From contig NZ_WKCB01000014.1 in NCBI RefSeq assembly GCF_021606685.1, positions 1 through 64,000 on the forward strand: DNA of 64,000 nucleotides, read 5' to 3'. Shown here one piece after another: positions 8,553 to 17,109 of this stretch. The position numbers were made by a program, and so were the translations under genes. Below the pieces are notes generated by a model that was not told the DNA's origin, searched no databases, and was given only the letters and a program-made list of their open reading frames with translations. The stretch's first letter is position 1; each line of letters starts with the position of its first letter. Origin of the DNA: Pseudomonas syringae (GTDB lineage: Bacteria; Pseudomonadota; Gammaproteobacteria; Pseudomonadales; Pseudomonadaceae).

Positions 8553-8729
8553 ATGGCTACCAGCGGAAAAACCACCCCAGGCGCAGGCGGTAAAGCCAAG
8601 CCTGACATGCAGAAGAAAAGCGGCGGTCAAGGCTCCGGCGGCAACGTTGCCAATGACCGTGCAAAGGCTTCCGAAGCCGGTAAAAAAGGCGGGGCGCACA
8701 GCTCCGGCGGCGGCGGCAAGAAGTCTTGA
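8553..8729 (+). CDS. KGG-repeat stress protein
   Basis: A 58-residue Gly/Lys/Ser-rich protein. NDRAKASEAGKKGGAHSSG matches the 'stress-induced bacterial acidophilic repeat' (KGG) motif also seen in YciG/GsiB-type general stress proteins. I begin at MATSGKT, the ATG at 8553, because AGGG sits at correct spacing; two earlier in-frame ATGs lack this. Probably intrinsically disordered. A hairpin follows. Confidence 0.75.
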   Translation: MATSGKTTPGAGGKAKPDMQKKSGGQGSGGNVANDRAKASEAGKKGGAHSSGGGGKKS

Positions 8730-8741
8730 TTGAAGCAACAC

Positions 8742-8767
8742 TGGAGCCCGGATTTTCCGGGTTCCAG
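8742..8767 (+). terminator. Terminator-like hairpin after KGG gene
   Basis: A 12-bp stem, CTGGAGCCCGGA paired with TCCGGGTTCCAG (one G-U) with a TT(T) loop, 12 bases after the KGG stop. The following T-run is poor, so it may terminate partially. Confidence 0.55.
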
Positions 8768-8794
8768 CTTTGTTCACTGCAAGGGGATTGCGTC

Positions 8795-9079
8795 ATGAAG
8801 ACCAGAATTTCCCACAGGATTGTACTTATCGTCGGCCTCTCGGCCCTGCTCTGCGGCCCCGCCCTGGCCGCGTTTGGCGACAACACAGCACCCACGGCGA
8901 ATGCCTTGAGTGGCGACAACGCTGCCGGTTCCGCCCTGCCACCAGGCACCTACCCGACAAGCCCTGCCGACAGCGACAAAAAAACCCAGGACACCGACAA
9001 GCAGCCGCCTAAACCCGCCAAGCCTGTCGACAGCGACACCCACAAAGACAGCCAGTCAACACCCCGCTCAGGCAGTTGA
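8795..9079 (+). CDS. Small secreted Pro/Asp/Lys-rich protein
   Basis: A 94-residue protein with a clean signal peptide (basic MKTRISHR, hydrophobic LIVGLSALLCG, cleavage after PALAA near residue 26). The mature part is low complexity, rich in Asp, Lys, Pro, Ser and Thr, probably unstructured in the periplasm or outside the cell. AAGGGG lies upstream of the ATG. No family is recognised. Confidence 0.6.
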   Translation: MKTRISHRIVLIVGLSALLCGPALAAFGDNTAPTANALSGDNAAGSALPPGTYPTSPADSDKKTQDTDKQPPKPAKPVDSDTHKDSQSTPRSGS

Positions 9080-9162
9080 GGATTAATCGCCAACCGATGG
9101 TGCGCACCGTTTCAGCCCATGGCCCAAACGGTCACGCCCCCAGGCGGTGCAGGCGACTTTGC

Positions 9163-10782
9163 TCAGACCTTGAAGCGTGCCACGGTCTGATGCAACGCCC
9201 CGGCCATTCCCGCCAAGTCATGCCCGGCCGTCTCGGTGTGGATCGCGCCCTGCAACACCTGCTGCGACAAGGTACGAATCCCCACCAGGTTGCGGTCAAC
9301 TTCCCGCGCGACCAATGCCTGCTCTTCAGTGGCGCTGGCGATCATCAAATTGCGCTCGTTGATCTGCGAGATCGACCGGGTAATTTCCTCCAGCGCTTCA
9401 CCGGAGCGCCGTGCCACGCTCAAGGTGGTCTGCACCCGCTCACTGCTGCTGTGCATGGCGGCCACCGCCTGCTCGGTGTCCTGGCGGATATTGCCGATCA
9501 TTTGCTCGATCTCTTGGGTCGACACCTGGGTGCGATGGGCCAGCGCGCGCACCTCATCCGCAACCACGGCGAACCCGCGGCCGGCCTCCCCGGCGCGCGC
9601 GGCTTCGATAGCGGCGTTAAGGGCCAGCAGGTTGGTCTGGTCGGCGATGCTGCGGATCACTTCGAGCACCCCACTGATGTCGTGCACGCGACCGGCGAGC
9701 TGCTGGATACGCTCCGAGGTTTCCACCACGCCGTTGGCCAGGGTGTTGATCGAGGTCACGGTTTCCTGCACTTGGTCGCGCCCGCGCTGGGCGGTCTGCT
9801 CCGACAGGCGCGAGGCTTCGCTGGTGCTCACGGCATTGCGCGCCACTTCGTCCACGGCGGCGGTCATTTCATTCACCGCCGTGGCCGCCTGTTCGATCTC
9901 CTGGCCCTGCAGCTGCAAGCTGCTGCTGGTCTGGCTACTGACCGCGCTTAATTGCTCCGACGAGCTGGCCACGCCGTCCACCGACGCGGCGATTTGTCGG
10001 ACCATCTGGTTAAGGCTTTGCTGCATCTGGTGCAGGTTGCGCATCACGCTGCCGTCGGCACTGTTGCCCAGCGGCACCTCGATGGACAGGTCACCCTGGG
10101 CGATATGGCTCAACACCCGCGCCACCTCGTCCGGCTCACCACCGAGCGGGCGCGTGACGCTGCGCGTAACGAGCACTGCGGCGGTCACTACCAGCGCCAG
10201 GCATAACCCGAACAAGCCGAGCATGGTGCGCCGGGCCTCGTCGTAAAGGGTTTGCGCCGCCTGCTGGCGTTCGGCGAATAGCCGCCCTTGCATGGCCATC
10301 AACGCATCCAGGCTCTTGAACACTTCAAGCTCGGCCGGCATCACCTGCTGTTTGAGTTGCGCCAGGCCTTGCTCGCGGGCGCCCTGCCTGATCAGCCCCT
10401 GCACTTGGGTGAAAGCTGCTACGTAGGCTTCGCGATGGGTTTTCAAGGTGGCATAGGCCGCCTTGCCTTCGGCGGTATCGAGCAACGGCTCGAGGGTGGC
10501 GAAAGCCTGGGTGATGCGCTCGCGCGTGGTGCCGATGGACGCCTGGGCCTGCTGGTTATCCTGGTCGATCAGCAGGTCGCGGGTGTTGCGGCCGTTATCG
10601 CGCACGCCCGTGGCGATCACCATGATCGGTGCAATTTTCGGCCAGTCCTGTTGCACGATCTGTTCGGATTGCTGCTTGAGGGTCGCCAGGTCATGCAGGG
10701 CGTAAAACACCAGGCCGACCAGCGCCAACGGCGCGATGGCAAAGCCGATGACAATGCGTTGTGCGGTGGTCAGTTGCTTCAT
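9163..10782 (-). CDS. Methyl-accepting chemotaxis protein
   Basis: A 539-residue chemoreceptor. TM1 is at residues about 10-30, followed by a four-helix-bundle periplasmic sensor (about 35-185), TM2 (about 190-210), HAMP ([13 protein letters not shown] onward) and a signalling domain with the conserved tip [20 protein letters not shown] continuing to [12 protein letters not shown]. The true start is the ATG at 10782 (AAGGAA upstream); the frame extends further but the extra part is not family-like. It signals to CheA/CheW at the inner membrane; the ligand is unknown. No che genes are nearby, so it is an orphan receptor. Confidence 0.92.
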   Translation of the reverse strand: MKQLTTAQRIVIGFAIAPLALVGLVFYALHDLATLKQQSEQIVQQDWPKIAPIMVIATGVRDNGRNTRDLLIDQDNQQAQASIGTTRERITQAFATLEPLLDTAEGKAAYATLKTHREAYVAAFTQVQGLIRQGAREQGLAQLKQQVMPAELEVFKSLDALMAMQGRLFAERQQAAQTLYDEARRTMLGLFGLCLALVVTAAVLVTRSVTRPLGGEPDEVARVLSHIAQGDLSIEVPLGNSADGSVMRNLHQMQQSLNQMVRQIAASVDGVASSSEQLSAVSSQTSSSLQLQGQEIEQAATAVNEMTAAVDEVARNAVSTSEASRLSEQTAQRGRDQVQETVTSINTLANGVVETSERIQQLAGRVHDISGVLEVIRSIADQTNLLALNAAIEAARAGEAGRGFAVVADEVRALAHRTQVSTQEIEQMIGNIRQDTEQAVAAMHSSSERVQTTLSVARRSGEALEEITRSISQINERNLMIASATEEQALVAREVDRNLVGIRTLSQQVLQGAIHTETAGHDLAGMAGALHQTVARFKV

Positions 10783-11013
10783 TCTGAAATTCCTTGATGA
10801 ATACCTGCCCACCATGGGCAGCATCGATAAAAACCAACACAGGCAATTGGCTGCAGGCGGGGGCTTCACGCTCACCCTGCACAGGTGCGGAACAGGCGCC
10901 TGCACGCAGCTCGCTTCTTCTGGTAGCAAGGCGTGTGCCGAAACGGCAAGCAGGGGGTGGGATGCTGGCGAGGGTGATCAGGCGCGGCTCGTCCTTGAGC
11001 CGCTGTGGTGTTT

Positions 11014-11559
11014 TCAGGGCACCGGCAACCAGCCGCCAAATTCCCCCTGGGCACTCAACGCACACCAGGCGAAGTCCCCTTGAGGCGCCGGCAAGGCCGG
11101 ATGCTCGGCGGCGCTCAATGCAGGCCCTTTCCAGTCGAACACGGTCGCGCCTTGCCAGGCCAGGACCACGCCCTGGGCCGGGCTGTCATCCGTGTTGACC
11201 CAACGCGCAGCGGCTGCCGCCATGAAGGCGTCAATCGGCTCGTCGTCGATCTGCGTGGCGTAGACCGAGCCAAGCAGCCAGCGGCAAATGTTCAGGTGGT
11301 AGGTCCAGTCCTGCGGTGGCCGGTTGCGATAGGCCCAGGTCATGAAACTGCGAAACAGGTTCAGGCCCTCGGGCGGGTCGAGCTTGAGCAGCGCCGGGCA
11401 GATATCGAACACGCTGTGCCAATACGGCAACAGCCGTGCATCCAGGCGCACAAAACAGCGCGCATTACTTGGGTAGTCAGGCCGCGCAGGTTCTGCGCGC
11501 AGGCGACGGGACGCCTTGCTCACCAGGCGGCTCGCGCCTGCAGGCAATGGGTGGTTCAT
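11014..11559 (-). CDS. Hypothetical protein
   Basis: A 181-residue, soluble-looking protein rich in Trp, Pro and Ala, with no signal peptide and no motif I recognise. Codon use is normal for the region. I chose the ATG at 11559 (GAG about 10 bases upstream); a GTG at 11568 is possible. It lies between a chemoreceptor and a DUF2946 protein on the same strand, but spacing (over 60 bases) does not prove co-transcription. The 231 bases between this gene and the chemoreceptor show nothing I can name. Confidence 0.55.
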   Translation of the reverse strand: MNHPLPAGASRLVSKASRRLRAEPARPDYPSNARCFVRLDARLLPYWHSVFDICPALLKLDPPEGLNLFRSFMTWAYRNRPPQDWTYHLNICRWLLGSVYATQIDDEPIDAFMAAAAARWVNTDDSPAQGVVLAWQGATVFDWKGPALSAAEHPALPAPQGDFAWCALSAQGEFGGWLPVP

Positions 11560-11621
11560 CAAACGCACTCTCAGTCGTGACGATAGAACGCCCCCTGGTC
11601 ACAGGAGGCCCAAGGCACACG

Positions 11622-12005
11622 TCAGAAAGCGGGCGAAGCGCGGGGGTTGGCCGAGGGCCAGGAATAACGCGGCGGCGCCTTGTTGCGCCGCTCATGGGCC
11701 GGGCGTGGCGTTTGCCCAAGGCTCAGCAGCCAGGCAAGACCGATCAGGAACACCAAAGCGACGGTGACGGCGCTGCACACTGGGCAGGCAAAGTAGTTCG
11801 AGATGTTGCTGGAAGACGAGCTGCCCAACCCTTTGTCGGAAACTGGCGCCTGCTGGCCGTCCACCGAACAGAACGCACCGCCGATGCCGTTGAGCTGCTG
11901 GCCCATCATCTGACCATGGCCCAAACCGCACACGAACAGGTTCATCAGCACGCAGAAGTACAGGGTCCAGACGATCAGCGAACGGTCGGAGGGGCTCGAT
12001 TTCAT
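11622..12005 (-). CDS. DUF2946-type membrane protein
   Basis: A 127-residue protein starting MKSSPSDR with an N-terminal hydrophobic segment (IVWTLYFCVLMNLFVCGLGHGQMM), a short CSVDG loop, a second pair of cysteines (FACPVC), and a second hydrophobic helix (AVTVALVFLIGLAWLLSL). This is the layout of DUF2946 proteins, which in Pseudomonas often sit beside copper genes. It is divergent from the SCO/PCuAC pair, which supports a copper-linked role. Function is not established. Confidence 0.65.
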   Translation of the reverse strand: MKSSPSDRSLIVWTLYFCVLMNLFVCGLGHGQMMGQQLNGIGGAFCSVDGQQAPVSDKGLGSSSSSNISNYFACPVCSAVTVALVFLIGLAWLLSLGQTPRPAHERRNKAPPRYSWPSANPRASPAF

Positions 12006-12199
12006 GGCGGCGACTCTACCACCAGAGCTGCACCAGGATGAAGCGCGACGCGCACCTGTGGCAGAACGTCGCAGATTACGCACACTCCCCAGGGTTGGTA
12101 GACTTGGCGCCCTGCTCGTTTCTTCTTTTCAATGCCTGCTTTTCACAGCCTGACGTGTAGACCCACAGCAATGCAGGCGTTTCACAGGATGCACAGTTG

Positions 12200-12805
12200 A
12201 TGAGTACGTTATTCACCCGCCGCAAGGTCCTGACCGGCATGAGCCTGTTGGGTCTGGGCCTGCTGGCCGGTTGTGACAACAGCCCGAAATTGAACTTCAA
12301 GTACGGCAAGGACTTGAGCGACAAGATCATGGGCCGCACCTTCAAGCTCAAGAACACCGAGGGCGAGACCGTCACCCTCAGTTCCTACCGTGGCCTGATG
12401 CCGGTGGTGTTCTTCGGCTTCACCCAGTGCCCGGCCGTGTGCCCGACCACCCTGGCGCGCGCCGCCCAGGCCAAGAAGCTGATGGGCCGCGACGGCGAGA
12501 TCATGCAGGTGATATTCATCACCCTCGACCCGGAACGCGACACGCCCGAGATTCTCGACAAGTACGTCAAGGCCTTCGACCCCAGCTTCGAAGCGCTGTA
12601 CGGCACCCCGGAAGAAATCGCCGTGGCCGCCAAGGAATTCGGGATCTTTTATGAAAAGATCCCCGCCGGCGACACCTACACCCTGTCCCACACCGCCACC
12701 AGTTTTGTCTTCGACACCCGTGGCAACCTGCGCCTGGGTTTGCAGGCATCCCTTAACGCTAAAGAGTGCGCAGAAGACCTGCTCACCGTCATGGAGGTCT
12801 GCTGA
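12200..12805 (+). CDS. SCO1/SenC-family copper metallochaperone
   Basis: A 201-residue thioredoxin-fold protein that delivers copper to, or reduces thiols of, cytochrome oxidase CuA sites. The copper motif CPAVC and the distal histidine (TLSHTAT) are both present. The N-terminus TRRKVLTGMSLLGLGLLAGC combines a twin-arginine-like pair with a good lipobox (LAGC), so it is probably a periplasm-facing lipoprotein. I start at the ATG at 12200 (AGGA upstream). Its stop overlaps the start of the PCuAC gene by one base (TGATG), showing translational coupling. Confidence 0.9.
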   Translation: MSTLFTRRKVLTGMSLLGLGLLAGCDNSPKLNFKYGKDLSDKIMGRTFKLKNTEGETVTLSSYRGLMPVVFFGFTQCPAVCPTTLARAAQAKKLMGRDGEIMQVIFITLDPERDTPEILDKYVKAFDPSFEALYGTPEEIAVAAKEFGIFYEKIPAGDTYTLSHTATSFVFDTRGNLRLGLQASLNAKECAEDLLTVMEVC

Positions 12806-13272
12806 TGACTGCCGTTCAACACCTCAAACGCACCCTAATCGGCCTCGGCCTGCTGGGCCTTGCTGCCCACGCCAGTGCCCAGGTGCAAGTGACCGACGCA
12901 TGGGTACGTGCCTCGGTGCCGGGCCAGCCGTCCAGCGGCGCCTTCATGACCCTCACCGCCGACAGCGACAGCAAACTGCTGAGCGTGGCCTCGCCGGTCG
13001 CCAAGGACGTGCAGATCCATGAAATGAGCATGAAAGACGACGTGATGCGCATGGGCCCGGTGGACTCGGTGGCCCTGCCCGCCGGCAAAGCCGTCAAGCT
13101 CGACCCGAACGGCTATCACGTGATGCTCATGGGCCTGACCGGCCAGATCAAGGAAGGCGACCAGGTGCCGCTGACGCTGACCGTAGAAAACGCCAAGGGC
13201 GAGAAACAAGCGATTGAAGTCAAGGCCGCCGCGCGTGGCCTGGATGGCGTAGACCACAGCCACATGCACTAA
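12805..13272 (+). CDS. PCuAC periplasmic copper chaperone
   Basis: A 155-residue DUF461/PCuAC protein. After a signal peptide cut near AHASA, the copper site is spread over IHEMSMKDDVMRM (His, Met, Met) and HVMLMGL (His, Met), the H(M)X10MX21HXM arrangement, plus a histidine-rich HSHMH tail that could hold extra metal. It hands Cu(I) to SCO or directly to the CuA site of cytochrome oxidase. It is translationally coupled to the upstream SCO gene. Confidence 0.9.
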   Translation: MTAVQHLKRTLIGLGLLGLAAHASAQVQVTDAWVRASVPGQPSSGAFMTLTADSDSKLLSVASPVAKDVQIHEMSMKDDVMRMGPVDSVALPAGKAVKLDPNGYHVMLMGLTGQIKEGDQVPLTLTVENAKGEKQAIEVKAAARGLDGVDHSHMH

Positions 13273-13316
13273 CCGGCGGCCTTACCTGGCTGGCGCTCAG
13301 GTGTCAGGCAAGCTTC

Positions 13317-13437
13317 TTGTGGCCAGCAAGTTTCTGTGGCAAGCGGGCTTGTGTGGCCAAGCGGGCTTGTATGGCCGAACGGGCTTGTGTGGCGAGCGGG
13401 CTTGCCCGCGTTGGGCTGCGAAGCAGCCCCAAACCGC
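13317..13437. repeat. Degenerate tandem REP halves leading into one full REP
   Basis: This holds most of the only gap over 300 bases in this part of the window (13273-13574). Four or five imperfect copies of a TGTGGCCAAGCGGGCT-like unit (about 16-18 bases) run head to tail from 13317, ending in a complete REP (13398-13437, GTGGCGAGCGGGCTTGCCCG...). The rest of the gap, 13438-13574, shows nothing clear. Confidence 0.7.
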
Positions 13438-13574
13438 ATTAGCCCGCGAACTGCAAAAGGCCGACCACAACCAATAGCCCCTAACGTACTTCACAATCAA
13501 CGCTATCGGCTCTTGATGCAGCGCCATCTACCAATACAGGCGACAAACTCAAGCTGGGCAGCGACTGAAACGAC

Positions 13575-13904
13575 TCAGTCCACAATAAACAGCTTTGCGC
13601 CGCCACGCGTCGAAGACCGATGCCCTTCCATGTCATCTCCCACCTGGTAACTCATCCCGGCCGTCAGGGTGAAGTGGCGGCCGTCCTCCAGCTCAGTGTG
13701 CAACTCGCCTTCCAGACACAGCAGCACATGCCCACGCCAGCACCAATGATCGGCCAGGTAGCCCGGGGTGTATTCAACCATGCGCACCCGGGTGGTGCCG
13801 AAGTGGCAGGTACGCCATAGGGCGCTGCCGGTAATGCCGGGGTACACCACCGGCTCGAGGGTGGACCAGTCGGTGGTAACAAAGGGGACAGCGGTGAGAT
13901 CCAT
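13575..13904 (-). CDS. DHCW-motif cupin-fold protein
   Basis: A 109-residue single cupin domain. The stretch YLADHWCWRGHVLLCLEG matches the 'DHCW motif cupin fold' family (here DHWC), and GMSYQVGDDMEGHRSST forms the second cupin motif with its histidine. The family normally starts at the equivalent of MDLTAVPFVTTDW, so I use the ATG at 13904 although the frame is longer. Enzyme activity is unknown. It has no obvious operon partner. Confidence 0.75.
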   Translation of the reverse strand: MDLTAVPFVTTDWSTLEPVVYPGITGSALWRTCHFGTTRVRMVEYTPGYLADHWCWRGHVLLCLEGELHTELEDGRHFTLTAGMSYQVGDDMEGHRSSTRGGAKLFIVD

Positions 13905-14013
13905 GGGCGGCTCGTAGGTGAAGGATTCCCCCGACATTAACCACCACATCCCGCCTTGCGATAGATACAGATCTCCCGCTTTTGCGAGATACAGACTCAA
14001 CAGTAAACAGCCG

Positions 14014-14119
14014 TGGGCGCTGTCGAGCTTTAGCGAGGCTGCGAAAGCGGCGGGTCAGGCAATGAAAATGCCAGCTGTGCCGGCCCCATCGCAGCCTCGC
14101 TCCAGCTCGACAGCTCCCA
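14014..14119. repeat. REP doublet, second sequence type
   Basis: Two inverted copies of an element with CTGTCGAGC...GCGAGGCTGCGA (14014-14044) and its complement (14089-14119). A single copy of the same type is at 23441-23472. Confidence 0.75.
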
Positions 14120-14131
14120 CAGGGGTTTAAC

Positions 14132-16051
14132 TTAGGCCCGGGGATAGCGTGCGCTGTCAAAACAACCGGGGTCTTGGTCCATGTACTTTTTCATCCGCCG
14201 CCACAACGTCGTGGTGCTGATCTGCAAACGCCGGGCCGCCTCTTCGCGGTTGCCGCGCACGCTGGCGAGCGCGTCATGCAGCAGCGCCAGTTCACTCTGC
14301 AGCGGCGCGCCCTCTGCAACCGGCGCCGGGCTGCAAAGATCTTCCAGCACATCCTCCAGCCACGGCTCGTCAAAGCCCCGGTCCTGGCTCATCACCGCCA
14401 GGCGTTCGACGATATTGCCCAACTGCCGGATATTGCCCGGCCAGGCATACCCACTCAGGCGCAGCAGCAGCGCCTCACCCGGCTCGGGCGTAGCCATGGG
14501 CAGGCTGCGCAGCAGGTGGCGCACCAGTTCGGGGATGTCGGCACGGCGTTCGCGCAGGGCCGGCAGGTGCAGTTTGAGCACACAGATACGGTAGTAGAAG
14601 TCTTCACGAAACCGCCCCTGGGCCACCTGGTGTTCGAGGTTTTTGTTGCTGGCGGTGATGATGCGAATATCAATAGGCGTGACCTTGTCATCGCCGATGC
14701 GCACCACCTTGCGCTCCTGCAGGGTGCGCAGCAGCTTGACCTGGATATCGGTGGAGGTTTCGTTGATTTCGTCGAGGAAGATCGTGCCGGTGTGCGCGAG
14801 TTCGAACACCCCGGCCTTGCCCTCGTTGAGCGCGCCGGTGAAGGCGCCTTTGACGTAGCCGAACAGCTCGCTCTCCAGCACACCCGGCGCAAAGGCCGCG
14901 CAGTTGATCGCCACAAACGGGCCGTGCTTGCGGCGCGAGGCGTTGTGGATGCTCTGGGCGAACAGCTCCTTGCCGGTGCCGGTTTCACCTTCGATCATCA
15001 CCGTGCTGTCCACCGCTGCGTAGGTCAGGGCCAGACGCTTGGCCTTGGCCAGCGCCGGGCTGCTGCCGATGATGTGCTCGAAGGTTTTTTCCGCCAGGTG
15101 CTGACGCGCCAGCTGGCGGCGCATCTTGCGCTCGATGGCGGTGATTTCGGTCTGGTTTTGCAGGGTAGCCACAGCGCCGATCACCTGGTCGTCCAGGGTG
15201 ATCGGCGCGATGCTCAACGTCAGCGACAGGCGCCCCAGGGTGATCAGCGCACCGCGCACCGGGCGGCCGCTGCCGAGCACCTGGCTGAAATAGTCCTGGG
15301 CCAGCAGGCCGTCAATGCTATCGCCGATGTGCACGCTACCCAGGTACGCCGTCGCCACGCTGTTCATATTGGTGACAGTGCGCTGGCTGTCGACACTGAA
15401 AATGCCCTCAGACACGCAATTGAGGATCGACTGGATCATCTCGTAGCGGGTCTGCAATTCAACGCGCTTGAGCCGACGTTCCTCCTCGATTTGCAACAAG
15501 TGCAGCGCCTCATCGACGGCCTCATCGGCCGCATCCGGGTCCGCCTCGGACATGATGTAGCGCATGCCCCGCGCGATTACCGCGTCGCGCAGCGACAGGC
15601 CGCCGATTGCCACCTCGATGCCCTCGGCCTGCAAGCGATCCAACTGCACTTGGGTAGCCTGGTTGCTGCCCAGCGGGTCGATCAGGCAGATCGATACCTG
15701 CGGCATGAACGGCCGGGCTTTCTCAAGGATGGTCGCGTAGCCCTCGGAGGTGGCGAGGAAGGCCACGTTGGCCGATACCTGCTGCGCCTTGTGATAGGCA
15801 TTGATGCAGTCGAAAAACGTGTGCTTGACCTCAACGATGGGCACGCGCAACTGCTCGCGCAATACGCTGGCGGTGCGGCCACGGCTGATGATCACGCTGA
15901 CGCCGCTGTCGATCAGTTGCTGCGCCTTGAGCGTGGCGTCGTGCTGCGCCGCTTCGATGACCACCAGGGCCAACCCGCGCTGTTTGAGGATGCCGTGCAT
16001 CACAGCAGTCAGGGTGCTGGAGGGGGAAATAACGGCAATGGTGCCTTGCAT
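14132..16051 (-). CDS. Sigma-54-dependent activator with PrpR-type sensor domain
   Basis: A 639-residue enhancer-binding protein. Domains in order: PrpR N-terminal sensor (about 5-185), PAS domain (about 200-310), AAA+ domain (about 330-560) with Walker A GETGTGKE, the sigma-54 contact loop GAFTGA and Walker B IFLDEIN, and a Fis-type helix-turn-helix (about 595-625; NREEAARRLQISTTTLWRRM). The PrpR_N domain of the founding protein senses 2-methylcitrate; here a citrate-like acid is a reasonable guess because the divergent operon encodes a CitMHS transporter. The operon has a -24/-12 promoter and an upstream dyad in the 183-base gap. Confidence 0.92.
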   Translation of the reverse strand: MQGTIAVISPSSTLTAVMHGILKQRGLALVVIEAAQHDATLKAQQLIDSGVSVIISRGRTASVLREQLRVPIVEVKHTFFDCINAYHKAQQVSANVAFLATSEGYATILEKARPFMPQVSICLIDPLGSNQATQVQLDRLQAEGIEVAIGGLSLRDAVIARGMRYIMSEADPDAADEAVDEALHLLQIEEERRLKRVELQTRYEMIQSILNCVSEGIFSVDSQRTVTNMNSVATAYLGSVHIGDSIDGLLAQDYFSQVLGSGRPVRGALITLGRLSLTLSIAPITLDDQVIGAVATLQNQTEITAIERKMRRQLARQHLAEKTFEHIIGSSPALAKAKRLALTYAAVDSTVMIEGETGTGKELFAQSIHNASRRKHGPFVAINCAAFAPGVLESELFGYVKGAFTGALNEGKAGVFELAHTGTIFLDEINETSTDIQVKLLRTLQERKVVRIGDDKVTPIDIRIITASNKNLEHQVAQGRFREDFYYRICVLKLHLPALRERRADIPELVRHLLRSLPMATPEPGEALLLRLSGYAWPGNIRQLGNIVERLAVMSQDRGFDEPWLEDVLEDLCSPAPVAEGAPLQSELALLHDALASVRGNREEAARRLQISTTTLWRRMKKYMDQDPGCFDSARYPRA

Positions 16052-16078
16052 GGCGAGCTCTCGAAAGCACGAACAGGG

Positions 16079-16103
16079 ATTTCAGACTATTTCAAGCTGA
16101 AAT
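16079..16103. promoter_or_regulatory. Candidate enhancer (UAS) for the sigma-54 activator
   Basis: Inverted repeat ATTTCAG-N11-CTGAAAT, with a smaller TTTCA-AGC-TGAAA palindrome inside its right half. It lies between the regulator start (16051) and about 76 bases upstream of the -24 box, a usual place for activator binding. Confidence 0.5.
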
Positions 16104-16178
16104 TTTTTGAAAGGACGCGGTATTCACCATCAGTCCGTTATCAAACCTATCCATTTGTTTTAAATGACTATTTTTATC

Positions 16179-16194
16179 TGGCACAGGCCTTGCT
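16179..16194 (+). promoter_or_regulatory. Sigma-54 (-24/-12) promoter
   Basis: TGGCAC-AGGCC-TTGCT matches the consensus TGGCAC-N5-TTGCW exactly, with GG at -24 and GC at -12. It faces the dehydrogenase gene, whose ATG is 41 bases downstream, and is next to a divergent sigma-54 activator gene. Confidence 0.9.
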
Positions 16195-16234
16195 CTTCCT
16201 TCATCAATAACAAAGACAATGAAGGAAACACTGG

Positions 16235-17101
16235 ATGGATATCGTCTTCATCGGGTTTGGCGAAGCCGCCTACCACCTCAGCCAGGGCTTGCGCACCAGC
16301 GGCGACCTGCGGATCGGCGCCTTCGACGCCAACGTCAGCCCGGTGGTCCGCCAACGCGCCGAGCAACTGCACGTCACCCTCTTCGACTCCCTGAAAAACG
16401 CCTGCCTCAACGCCCGCTTTGTGGTATGCCTGACCAGTGCCAGCAGCGCCTTGGGCATTGCGCAACAGGCCCTGCCGTGGCTGGTATCGGGGCAAACCTA
16501 CGTCGACATGAACTCCGCCGCGCCCAGCGTCAAACAGGCCATCGACCAACTGCCCCGTGCGGCCGGCGTAGGCTTTTGCGACGCTGCGGTGATGGGCACC
16601 GTGCCTGGCAATAACCACCGCGTACCGATGCTGCTGGCCGGCAGTGGTGCCGCGGTATTTGCCCACGCGTTCGTGCCGTTGGGCATGCAACTGAGCGTGC
16701 TCGACGCCGAGGCTGGCGCCGCCTCCGCGATCAAGATGCTCAAGAGCGTAGTGATGAAAGGCCTGCCGCAATTGCTGCTGGAAGCCTTCCAGGCCGGGGA
16801 AAAATTCGGCGTGCTGGACACCTTGGTGGCGTCTCTGGGCGACTCGCTGAACGGCAAGACCGTCGAGCAACTGGCCAACACCTTCACCGCGCGCACGCTG
16901 ATCCACGCCAAGCGCCGCAGCGCCGAAATGGACGACGCCGTGGCCACCCTCGAAGCCGCCGGCGTTGACGCCAGCATGTCCCGCGCCACCCAGGGCCAGC
17001 TCGACAAACTCGCCGCCACCGACTGGGCCAGCCTGCTCGGCCCCGGCGGCAGCGACCTGGACTACCGCAGCGCCATCGCCCACCTGACTGCCCACAAGTG
17101 A
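16235..17101 (+). CDS. DUF1932 beta-hydroxyacid-dehydrogenase-like oxidoreductase
   Basis: A 288-residue protein of the 6-phosphogluconate/3-hydroxyisobutyrate dehydrogenase superfamily. The N-terminal Rossmann site is IGFGEAA; the DMNSAAPSVK loop and SAIKMLKS helix carry the expected active-site lysine; the C-terminal part (RRSAEMDDAVATLEAAGVDASM) is the DUF1932 domain. It should oxidise a hydroxy acid with NAD(P). AAGGAA precedes the ATG. It is the first gene of a sigma-54 operon with an RraA-family aldolase 8 bases downstream and a CitMHS transporter, so it probably prepares an imported hydroxy acid for aldol cleavage. Confidence 0.85.
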   Translation: MDIVFIGFGEAAYHLSQGLRTSGDLRIGAFDANVSPVVRQRAEQLHVTLFDSLKNACLNARFVVCLTSASSALGIAQQALPWLVSGQTYVDMNSAAPSVKQAIDQLPRAAGVGFCDAAVMGTVPGNNHRVPMLLAGSGAAVFAHAFVPLGMQLSVLDAEAGAASAIKMLKSVVMKGLPQLLLEAFQAGEKFGVLDTLVASLGDSLNGKTVEQLANTFTARTLIHAKRRSAEMDDAVATLEAAGVDASMSRATQGQLDKLAATDWASLLGPGGSDLDYRSAIAHLTAHK

Positions 17102-17109
17102 GACCCGCC

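Noticed and set aside
8742..8767. Small RNA gene
   Set aside because: The hairpin is short and lies just after a stop codon; a terminator or mRNA-end structure explains it better.
9163..10929. Chemoreceptor starting at 10929
   Set aside because: The extra 49 residues are not receptor-like; the ATG at 10782 has a good ribosome site and is followed at once by TM1.
13317..13437. CRISPR-like tandem repeats
   Set aside because: Units are imperfect, directly adjacent without unique spacers, match REP sequence, and no cas genes are present.
14174..16210. Long plus-strand open frame opposite the sigma-54 activator
   Set aside because: A GC-rich codon shadow: low-complexity translation, no domains, while the minus strand encodes a complete PrpR/PAS/AAA/Fis protein.
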